Position numbers and translations under genes: made by a program
Notes under the pieces: model-generated
What the model was told of the DNA's origin: nothing
What the model saw: only the letters and a program-made list of their open reading frames with translations
Databases searched by the model: none
Assembly (NCBI GenBank): GCA_964485815.1
Contig: CAZAJX010000032.1
Coordinates: forward strand, 1-21,000
Direction: 5' to 3'
Length of the DNA: 21,000 nt
Source: SFLA01 sp964485815
Lineage (GTDB): Bacteria > Bacillota > Clostridia > Oscillospirales > CAG-382
Shown here: one piece after another, positions 15,503-21,000 of the stretch
Layout of the letters: every line of letters starts with the position of its first letter
Numbering within the stretch: the stretch's first letter is position 1

Positions 15503-17026
15503 TTATTTACGGTATACACCGATCTTAAGGGTTTCCAGTTCCTCGTCCCTGCAGTTGCCTGCGGCGAAGAATGCCACGCCCTTTGCACCTGCTCTGCGGC
15601 AAGCCTCCACCTGCTTTGTGGTTTCAACGATGGGAAGCTTGGTATACATAGGCGCAATTCCCGAAATGTTGGGAACGGATGCGTATTTTTGAACCATTGC
15701 GGCAACCTCTTTTTCCACCTCGCAGGCATCGCTGTAATACGCCATAGGATAGATAGCGTCCAGCCAGCCCTGCTCTATCCAATTCTGCCAATCCTGAGAT
15801 TTGCTGTAAAGCGCCGCCACGGGATCGCCGAAAACGGCGGTGGAAAGGCATATATCCCTGCCCGATTTTTTATATTCGTCCACAAGCCCGCGCACCGAAC
15901 GAACGTATTCGGTAACGTGGTCCGCGCACCAACGGACGAAGGTTTTCCAGTCCTCCTCGTCTGTAGATGCTATGTTTCTAATATCTATTCCCTTTTCTTC
16001 AAGGAAGGTGTTTACGGTATAATCGTCAAATCCCGCCGCACGGTCGATACCGTGAATGAGAGGATAACGAATATAATCCAACTGAAGTCCGTCGAAATCG
16101 TAATTATCCAGTATATCCTTACAGCAGGAAAGCAAAAATTCCTTTACCTCGCTCAAAACGGGATTGAGGAAATAAAAGGTATCGTAAGCATCGTGGAAAA
16201 GTCCCCCGTCCTTGCGCTTTGCCATCCATTCGGGGTGAGCATCCGCAACTGCGCAGGGTGAGCCCTTTGAGCCGAAGAAATAATCCTCGAACCAAGCGTG
16301 TACCTGCATTCCGTACTTTTTGCCGTAACGGATGTAAGAGTCTATAACGTCAAATCCGTTTTCATATTCCTTTTGAGGAGGCAGACAATCGTTTACGCAG
16401 CGCAAAGCGTTTGCATATCCGCCGTAATTGGTTTCCACAAGAATTAAGTTTATGCCCGCATCCGCAAGACGGGCAACGGCGCGCTCAACCTCTTCGTCGT
16501 TTTTTTCGTAAGGACGGAGCCAAGCACCGCGAACCTCGTTTTGCGCGGGAGAAGCGGTATAATAATATGCTTCGGTAGTCAAACGCTCGACTTCATCGAA
16601 GTTTCCTTCTGCCAAAGCAGATTCGGATCCTTTTATAAGCTCTTGTGCGAAAACACGGTTATATTGGATATTTTTCTGTTCCAATTCAGCCGCTCTGCTT
16701 TTAATAAGATCAATTTTTGCGCGGGCGGAAACAGTTTCCGCGTGGGCATCTCTCTCGATAACCAGCACGCTTCCGTCTTCGATATTGACTTTTGCGCCTA
16801 TACATATCTCCTTGGCGAGAAGGACAGCCATTTTGCCGTGGCCGGAAACTACGTATCCCCCTTCGGGAATAAGGTTATCGTTCCCTCCGCACAGCACTGC
16901 TCTTCCGTCCTGTATGCAGGCTTCCCAGCCGAATCTGTTGGTTTTTGTCCGCTCTCCGTAATTATATACTACAAGCTCGTCCGCACCGCGGGCTCCTCCG
17001 AAATGAGAAATGTTGACCTTGACCAT
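15503..17026 (-). CDS. Family 10 glycosyl-hydrolase-like (GHL10) protein
   Basis: A 507-residue predicted glycoside hydrolase. Residues about 1-95 form a beta-domain with 'TNRFGWEACIQDG' and 'IPEGGYVVSGHG', like the segment found before GHL10 domains and in phosphodiester-glycosidase (NAGPA-like) proteins. Residues 98-160 are helical. The GHL10 TIM barrel starts at EVRGAWLRP (164-172) and shows FDGLQLDYIRYP (311-322), the family's signature strand. There is no signal peptide, although most GHL10 proteins are exported, so it should act on imported material. It is the first gene of an operon with lacZ. AAAAGGAG precedes the ATG at seven bases. The substrate is unknown. A divergent LysR gene sits next to it. 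Confidence 0.88.
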   Translation of the reverse strand: MVKVNISHFGGARGADELVVYNYGERTKTNRFGWEACIQDGRAVLCGGNDNLIPEGGYVVSGHGKMAVLLAKEICIGAKVNIEDGSVLVIERDAHAETVSARAKIDLIKSRAAELEQKNIQYNRVFAQELIKGSESALAEGNFDEVERLTTEAYYYTASPAQNEVRGAWLRPYEKNDEEVERAVARLADAGINLILVETNYGGYANALRCVNDCLPPQKEYENGFDVIDSYIRYGKKYGMQVHAWFEDYFFGSKGSPCAVADAHPEWMAKRKDGGLFHDAYDTFYFLNPVLSEVKEFLLSCCKDILDNYDFDGLQLDYIRYPLIHGIDRAAGFDDYTVNTFLEEKGIDIRNIASTDEEDWKTFVRWCADHVTEYVRSVRGLVDEYKKSGRDICLSTAVFGDPVAALYSKSQDWQNWIEQGWLDAIYPMAYYSDACEVEKEVAAMVQKYASVPNISGIAPMYTKLPIVETTKQVEACRRAGAKGVAFFAAGNCRDEELETLKIGVYRK

Positions 17027-17052
17027 AATACTGCTCCTTTTTTGTTTTTAAC

Positions 17053-17081
17053 ATTATACCATAATGAGATAAATTTTTCAA
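17053..17081 (-). promoter_or_regulatory. Promoter of the GHL10-lacZ operon
   Basis: On the minus strand, TTGAAA (17076-17081), 17 bases ending in TGG (extended -10), TATAAT (17053-17058). The leader is about 20 bases. Confidence 0.8.
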
Positions 17082-17097
17082 CTTTATTGACGGGAAG

Positions 17098-17114
17098 AAA
17101 GGAAAATTTCCTTT
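17098..17114. promoter_or_regulatory. Candidate operator palindrome AAAGGAAAATTTCCTTT
   Basis: A perfect 8+1+8 palindrome centred at 17106, about 60 bases upstream of the expected GHL10 transcription start. That is where LysR-type activators usually bind. It does not show the classical T-N11-A form, so the binding protein is uncertain. Confidence 0.4.
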
Positions 17115-17215
17115 TTGCGGCAAACCTGTAAAAGACAGCTGAAGCAGGCTGAGTTTCGAAAGAAAAAAATACAAAATTTTTCACTGCGAAAAACCGATAA
17201 ATTTATAAAAAAATA

Positions 17216-17244
17216 TTGCAATATACGACGGAACTTGATATAAT
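17216..17244 (+). promoter_or_regulatory. Promoter of the LysR-family gene
   Basis: TTGCAA (17216-17221), 17 bases, TATAAT (17239-17244). Confidence 0.8.
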
Positions 17245-17285
17245 GGCTAATAATGATTATAATAATAATGAAGGGAGGTACTCTT

Positions 17286-18206
17286 GTGAACATACTTCAT
17301 ATGAAATATGCCGTGGAGGTGGCAAAGCACGGATCGCTGAACAAGGCGTCCGAGGTATTGCTTATCGCACAGCCCAATCTCAGCCGTTCCATTAAGGAGC
17401 TTGAAGCGGATCTGGGGATAGTTATTTTCGACCGAACCTCAAGAGGTATGACATTGACTCCCGAGGGACAGGAATTCATAGGATTCGCAAAGGGTATCCT
17501 TTCCCAGATCGAGCAGGTGGAAAAGTATTACAAGGATACTTCGTCAAGCAAGCAAAGCTTTTCGGTATCGGCCCCCCGCGCCGAATATGTATCCGAAGCG
17601 TTTGCGGAATTTTCCAAAAGCCTTACAAAAGAGCCTGCGGAGATATTTTACAAAGAAACCAACTCCCAAGGAACCATACGTGATATTCTGGAAAACAATT
17701 ATCACTTAGGGATCATCCGCTATGCGGACGAATACGATAAATATTTTAAAAACCTGCTGGAGGAAAAAGATATCTGCTATGAATTGATCACGGAATTCCG
17801 CTACAGTATTCTTGTGAACAGCGAAAGCCCTCTGGCAAAAAAAGAAAAAATTGAATTTGAAGATCTTAAGGATATGATAGAGATCGCTCTGGCTGAACCG
17901 TACGCACCCTCCACACCCATTTCCAAGATAATGAAGGAGGATACGGCGGACAATATCAGCCGCCGTATATTCACATACGAGCGGGGCAGCCAATACGACG
18001 TTCTGTCCGCCAACTCCGAAGCCTTTATGTGGGTTTCACTTGTTCCCCGCGGTATTCTCGAAAAACACGATTTGACCGAAATAGAGTGTGTTGACAATAC
18101 AAAAGTATACAAAGATGTTTTGATATATCGAAACGGGTACAAATTATCGACGCTTGACAAACAGTTTATCACCTCTTTGTGTGAAGCAAAACGAAAAAAC
18201 ACATAA
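17286..18206 (+). CDS. LysR-family transcriptional regulator
   Basis: A 306-residue DNA-binding regulator. The N-terminal winged helix has the LysR pattern: 'FAVEVAKHGS'-like YAVEVAKHGSLNKASE, then AQPNLSRSIKELEADLG (28-44) and FDRTSRGMTLTPEG (48-61). Residues about 90-300 form the two-lobed effector domain. The start is GTG at 17286, with GGGAGGT (17273-17279) six bases before it; an upstream ATG at 17253 lies before the ribosome site and is rejected. It is divergent from the GHL10-lacZ operon across 259 bases, and LysR proteins often control such a divergent neighbour (inference). The effector is unknown. Confidence 0.92.
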   Translation: MNILHMKYAVEVAKHGSLNKASEVLLIAQPNLSRSIKELEADLGIVIFDRTSRGMTLTPEGQEFIGFAKGILSQIEQVEKYYKDTSSSKQSFSVSAPRAEYVSEAFAEFSKSLTKEPAEIFYKETNSQGTIRDILENNYHLGIIRYADEYDKYFKNLLEEKDICYELITEFRYSILVNSESPLAKKEKIEFEDLKDMIEIALAEPYAPSTPISKIMKEDTADNISRRIFTYERGSQYDVLSANSEAFMWVSLVPRGILEKHDLTEIECVDNTKVYKDVLIYRNGYKLSTLDKQFITSLCEAKRKNT

Positions 18207-18224
18207 ACGCCCAATGATAACTGC

Positions 18225-18275
18225 AAACGCCTGTAAACACCTGCCCGTTCAGGTACACGCAGGCGTTTTGTTTTG
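18225..18275 (+). terminator. Terminator of the LysR gene
   Basis: A 9-bp outer stem, AAACGCCTG (18225-18233) with CAGGCGTTT (18260-18268), encloses a small inner hairpin ACCTG-CAGGT. A T-rich tail follows. Confidence 0.75.
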
Positions 18276-18351
18276 TATTCTCACCTTATATTATCGATAT
18301 ATATATGACCGATATAACATTTTAAGAATTCCTTTCAAGAACAAAGTCTGC

Positions 18352-18367
18352 TATAATAGCTTAACAA
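18352..18367 (+). promoter_or_regulatory. Rex-gene -10 box with a Rex half-site next to it
   Basis: TATAAT at 18352-18357 has only a weak -35 upstream. TTAACAA at 18361-18367, at the expected transcription start, matches one half of the clostridial Rex operator (TTGTTAA-N4-TTAACAA). The other half is degenerate. Autoregulation by Rex is plausible, not shown. Confidence 0.4.
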
Positions 18368-18388
18368 ATGATATTATGGGGGGATACT

Positions 18389-19033
18389 GTGGAAAACAAT
18401 AAAGTAACAAAGGCAGTGCTGGGACGTTTGCCGCAGTATCTGTCATTTCTGGAACGAATTTCCGCCCAAAACGCACCTTATATTTCGGCAACCCGAATCG
18501 CAAAGGAGCTTTCTTTGGGAGAGGTGCTGGTGCGAAAGGATCTGAGCGCCGTGTGCGGAAAAGGAAAGCCTAAATTAGGCTACCGTACAGCCGACCTGCT
18601 TAAAAGCATACGGGCATATCTCGGACAAGGTGAATGCACCCATGCCGTGCTCGTGGGAGCAGGCAGACTGGGCAAAGCTTTGCTGGAGTATGACGGCTTT
18701 GAGGAATACGGAATTCGTATCGTTGCAGGATTCGATTGCAACGAGCAGGTTTTGAAGCTTAACGGCTCTCTTGAGATACTGCCCATGTCCGAATTCGGTG
18801 AATTCTGTCGGAATAACGAAGTTCAGATCGGTATCATCACCGTAGGCGAAGGCTCTGCTCAAACCGTATGCGATCAAATGCTGGAAAGCGGAATTACGGC
18901 AATATGGAATTTTGCTCCCTGCAAGCTAAACGTGCCCGAGGGAATACTGTTCAGGCAGGAAAATCTGGCGGTATCCCTGGCATATCTGAACAACCAGTTG
19001 TTAAACAAAAGTCGCAAGGAGAGCAAGGTATAA
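18389..19033 (+). CDS. rex: Redox-sensing transcriptional repressor Rex
   Basis: A 214-residue repressor that senses the NADH/NAD+ ratio and controls fermentation and hydrogenase genes. Residues 1-79 are the winged helix (RLPQYLSFLERI, then EVLVRKDLSAVCGKGKPKLGY). Residues 85-205 are the Rossmann domain with VGAGRLG (89-95) and 'AIWNFAP' near the C-terminal swap helix. Family length is about 210. GTG at 18389 is the start, preceded by GGGGGGA (18378-18384); the ATG at 18368 lies upstream of that site. Its stop overlaps the next gene's ATG (TAATG). It is the first gene of an iron-sulfur operon, a likely Rex target. Confidence 0.95.
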   Translation: MENNKVTKAVLGRLPQYLSFLERISAQNAPYISATRIAKELSLGEVLVRKDLSAVCGKGKPKLGYRTADLLKSIRAYLGQGECTHAVLVGAGRLGKALLEYDGFEEYGIRIVAGFDCNEQVLKLNGSLEILPMSEFGEFCRNNEVQIGIITVGEGSAQTVCDQMLESGITAIWNFAPCKLNVPEGILFRQENLAVSLAYLNNQLLNKSRKESKV

Positions 19034-19824
19034 TGAAATTGGACCGTGTTATTGCGGTACGGACGAAAAAGACCGTATACCGCGACGGTGACCGTTGCAT
19101 AAAGGTATTCAATACGCCTTACAGCAAGACGGCTATTTTCGATGAAGCTCACAATCACGTAATGGCAGAGGAAGCGGGAATACGGGTTCCCAAGGTCCTG
19201 GAGGTTACGTCCATGGACGGAAAGTGGGCAATAGTTACGGAATATATCCACGGTAAGACGTTGGAGCGTCTTATGGCGGAGCATCCCGAGAATAAAAACG
19301 AATATTACCGTATACTTGCGGAATTGCAAAAAGATATACACCGAAGAGAATGCCCATATCTGTACCGACTGAAGGACGAGCTTAACAAAAAAATAAGCGT
19401 ATCCGAATTGGATGCCACTACCCGCTTCGACCTTCACGACAGACTGGAGAATATGGCAAAGGGAATGGCAGTATGCCACGGAGATTTCTGCCCGTCCAAC
19501 GTCATATTGTCGGAAAACGGCGGCTACTGTATCATAGACTGGACTCTGGCTTCCTACGGCAACCCTTTGGCGGACGTGGCGCAGACATATATTCTGCTCT
19601 GCCTTAACAACGGCTGCGAGGATGCGGAAGTGTATCTTGACCTGTATTGCGGAGAAAACGGCCCTAAAAAAGAAAAGGTATATTCCTGGCTTCCCGTAAT
19701 CGGCGCGGCGATGTCAGTGCGCCGCCCTCTCCGAGAGCGCACTATACTTCTGGATTGCGTAAATTCCCGTGATTTTAAAGAACAAATAAAAAAAATATTA
19801 ATATACAAGGAGATTATATTATGA
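19033..19824 (+). CDS. APH/choline-kinase-like small-molecule kinase
   Basis: A 263-residue protein of the aminoglycoside-phosphotransferase/choline kinase fold. It has the catalytic loop CHGDFCPSN (148-156), the metal-binding IIDW (167-170, in place of DFG), and a likely ATP Lys24 in CIKVF with Glu38 further on. It transfers phosphate from ATP to an unknown small molecule. Its ATG overlaps the rex stop by one base and its stop overlaps the next ATG by four bases (ATGA), so it is tightly coupled to both. A longer frame from 18868 runs inside rex and is rejected. Antibiotic resistance is unlikely given this housekeeping-type context (inference). Confidence 0.85.
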   Translation: MKLDRVIAVRTKKTVYRDGDRCIKVFNTPYSKTAIFDEAHNHVMAEEAGIRVPKVLEVTSMDGKWAIVTEYIHGKTLERLMAEHPENKNEYYRILAELQKDIHRRECPYLYRLKDELNKKISVSELDATTRFDLHDRLENMAKGMAVCHGDFCPSNVILSENGGYCIIDWTLASYGNPLADVAQTYILLCLNNGCEDAEVYLDLYCGENGPKKEKVYSWLPVIGAAMSVRRPLRERTILLDCVNSRDFKEQIKKILIYKEIIL

Positions 19825-20060
19825 AAATTACAGTATGCATCGGCAGTTCCTGCCACCTCAAGGGCTCTCGCCAGGTAGTTGAACAGCTTCAGAATCTTAT
19901 TGCGGAGCACAACCTGGGCGACAAAGTAGATCTTGGCGCAACCTTTTGTCTGGGTCAATGCCAGCAGGGCGTTTGCGTAAACGTGGACGAGGAATTCCAC
20001 TCCGTATCCCCCGACACGGTAGACACCTTCTTTAAGGAAGCGGTGCTTGCAAAGGTATAA
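19821..20060 (+). CDS. Thioredoxin-like [2Fe-2S] ferredoxin (NuoE-like), first copy
   Basis: A 79-residue stand-alone thioredoxin-fold [2Fe-2S] domain, as in the C-terminal half of NuoE/HndA. The ligands are Cys6 and Cys11 (C-x4-C) and Cys43 and Cys47 (C-x3-C), with the conserved 'GSSCHLKGS' and 'FCLGQC' contexts. It probably carries single electrons in the cytoplasm for the hydrogenase-type protein encoded downstream. AAGGAG lies nine bases before the ATG. It is followed four bases later by a paralogue. Confidence 0.92.
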   Translation: MKITVCIGSSCHLKGSRQVVEQLQNLIAEHNLGDKVDLGATFCLGQCQQGVCVNVDEEFHSVSPDTVDTFFKEAVLAKV

Positions 20061-20064
20061 AACA

Positions 20065-20310
20065 ATGGTAATTAAGATTTGCGTAGGAAGTTCCTGTTAT
20101 CTCAAGGGCTCTCCCGAGATCGTGGAGCTCCTCCAAAAAGCGATAGAAGAAGAAAATCTTACGGATAAGATCACGCTGACCGGCAGCTTTTGTGTCGGAA
20201 AGTGCAACCGCGTGGGAGTAACCGTGCTGGTTGACGATGAGGTACACACCGGTATCACGAAAGAGAACTTCAAAGAATTTTTCAAAGAACATATCGTAAA
20301 CAAACTCTGA
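20065..20310 (+). CDS. Thioredoxin-like [2Fe-2S] ferredoxin (NuoE-like), second copy
   Basis: An 81-residue paralogue of the preceding protein with identical ligand positions: Cys6, Cys11, Cys43 and Cys47. It has the same 'GSSCYLKGS' and 'FCVGKC' motifs but many changes elsewhere, so the duplication is not recent. The ATG at 20065 is preferred over an upstream TTG at 20047, which would lie inside the previous gene. AAAGG at about 10 bases serves as ribosome site. It is coupled to the first copy and to the hydrogenase-like gene, 20 bases on. Confidence 0.92.
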   Translation: MVIKICVGSSCYLKGSPEIVELLQKAIEEENLTDKITLTGSFCVGKCNRVGVTVLVDDEVHTGITKENFKEFFKEHIVNKL

Positions 20311-20330
20311 ACGAAAGGTCGATATAACGT

Positions 20331-21000
20331 ATGCCCAATTGCTTGACGTTTAAAAAATCGAACTGCCAAAACTGCTATAAATGTATTCGCCATTGCCCGG
20401 TAAAGGCAATACGCTTTTCCGGCAACCAGGCACATATCATAGGAAACGAATGTATCCTATGCGGACAATGCTTTGTCGTATGTCCTCAAAACGCAAAGGA
20501 GATAACAAGCGAGCTTGAGAAGGTAAAGGTATTGCTTCAGACCGGCGAGCCGGTAATTGTAAGCCTTGCACCTTCCTTTGTTGCGAATTACCACGGTATC
20601 GGCATAGACTCTATGCGTGAAGCGCTGAAGAAGCTTGGCTTTTACGACGTAGAGGAAACCGCTGTCGGTGCGACTATCGTAAAAAAAGAATACGAGCGTA
20701 TGCTTAGGGAAGACGAACGGGACATCATAATCTCCTCCTGTTGTCATTCCATAAATCTGCTTATACAAAAGCATTTTCCCAAATCTCTTGAATATCTTGC
20801 TGATATAGTTTCTCCCATGCAGGCCCATTGCAAGGATATCAAAAAGCGTATACCCGATGCAAAGACAGTATTTATCGGTCCCTGCGTGGCGAAAAAAGAC
20901 GAAGCTGAGCATTACGAGGGAATCGTTGATGCGGTCCTCACATATGACGAATTGTCAAATTGGCTGAAGCAGGAAAACATTGAGCTGCACAAGGAAATGG
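20331..21000 (+). CDS. [FeFe]-hydrogenase large-subunit-domain protein, group C/D-like (5' part)
   Basis: The open end of a larger gene; 223 codons are visible. Two 4Fe-4S ferredoxin motifs come first: C12-x2-C15-x2-C18-x3-C22P and C41-x2-C44-x2-C47-x3-C51P. An H-cluster domain follows. The L1 motif is SSCCHS (Cys137, Cys138) where catalytic hydrogenases have TSCCPxW, and L2 is GPCVAKKDEAE (Cys185). The third motif and the C-terminal domains lie beyond the window. This pattern, from memory, fits group C/D (sensory or uncharacterised) rather than hydrogen-producing group A enzymes. In such genes a PAS or phosphatase signalling domain may follow. The ATG at 20331 has GAAAGGTC about 12 bases upstream. 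It is the fifth gene of the rex operon. Confidence 0.88.
   Translation, partial: MPNCLTFKKSNCQNCYKCIRHCPVKAIRFSGNQAHIIGNECILCGQCFVVCPQNAKEITSELEKVKVLLQTGEPVIVSLAPSFVANYHGIGIDSMREALKKLGFYDVEETAVGATIVKKEYERMLREDERDIIISSCCHSINLLIQKHFPKSLEYLADIVSPMQAHCKDIKKRIPDAKTVFIGPCVAKKDEAEHYEGIVDAVLTYDELSNWLKQENIELHKEM

Noticed and set aside
15484..15729. 82-residue N-terminal extension of the beta-galactosidase frame
   Set aside because: It overlaps the end of the GHL10 gene, is unlike any LacZ N-terminus, and a strong ribosome site supports the start at 15483.
12535..17026. A lactose or galactoside transporter within the GHL10-lacZ locus
   Set aside because: No transport gene lies here. The ABC operon at 869-4225 is far away and its sugar is unknown, so I do not link them.
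17245..17272. TAATAATGATTATAATAATAATG run before the LysR gene as a repeat element
   Set aside because: It is a short AT-rich leader stretch with no duplication elsewhere in the window.
18868..19032. N-terminal extension of the kinase frame inside rex
   Set aside because: It is a shadow of rex coding sequence; the coupled ATG at 19033 is the natural start.

Overview
The window looks like chromosomal DNA of an anaerobic Firmicute of class Clostridia, plausibly a gut or rumen carbohydrate fermenter. The reasons are strong AGGAGG-type ribosome binding sites, sigma-A promoters with TTGNNN-17-TATAAT spacing, several GTG/TTG starts, lipobox lipoproteins, a Rex redox repressor leading an iron-sulfur/[FeFe]-hydrogenase-type operon, and sugar ABC genes without their own ATPase. 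This taxonomic placement is inference. I saw no tRNA, rRNA, CRISPR array, transposase or integrase.

Layout. (1) 1-4410: a small two-domain lipoprotein gene, then a minus-strand ABC sugar-uptake operon (MalF-type permease, MalG-type permease, solute-binding lipoprotein with an extra C-terminal membrane helix). The operon is driven by a promoter that diverges from the next gene. (2) 4411-5343: an orphan type IV pilin-like protein with a Cys-rich repeat, ended by a bidirectional terminator. (3) 5353-7464: a two-gene minus-strand operon encoding a stand-alone RACo-type ASKHA ATPase without its usual ferredoxin domain and a YwaF/TMEM164-like membrane protein. (4) 7540-9375: a small helical protein, a structured terminator-like repeat, the decayed C-terminus of a MATE transporter (not otherwise annotated), and an Ig-like lipoprotein. 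(5) 9376-11530: a uracil salvage operon, uraA-upp, with overlapping stop and start codons. (6) 11580-12534: a second copy of the structured repeat, a 40-residue Asn/Gln-rich peptide gene, and a zinc-ribbon membrane protein. (7) 12535-18275: a cytoplasmic glycoside-degrading pair (GHL10 hydrolase and GH2 beta-galactosidase) with a divergent LysR regulator. (8) 18300-21000: rex, an APH-like kinase gene, two tandem thioredoxin-like [2Fe-2S] protein genes, and the 5' end of a group C/D-like [FeFe]-hydrogenase-domain protein that runs off the window.

How the genes work together. Region 1 imports an oligosaccharide using an ATPase encoded elsewhere. Region 7 degrades a beta-galactoside inside the cell under LysR control. 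Region 5 recovers uracil. Region 8 is a redox-responsive unit: Rex senses NADH/NAD+, and the iron-sulfur proteins probably carry or sense electrons. The least-described parts are the Rex-kinase-[2Fe-2S]2-hydrogenase-like operon, the ferredoxin-less ASKHA/YwaF pair, and the two covarying hairpin repeats, one of them next to the MATE remnant. I found nothing I can confidently call a wholly new system.
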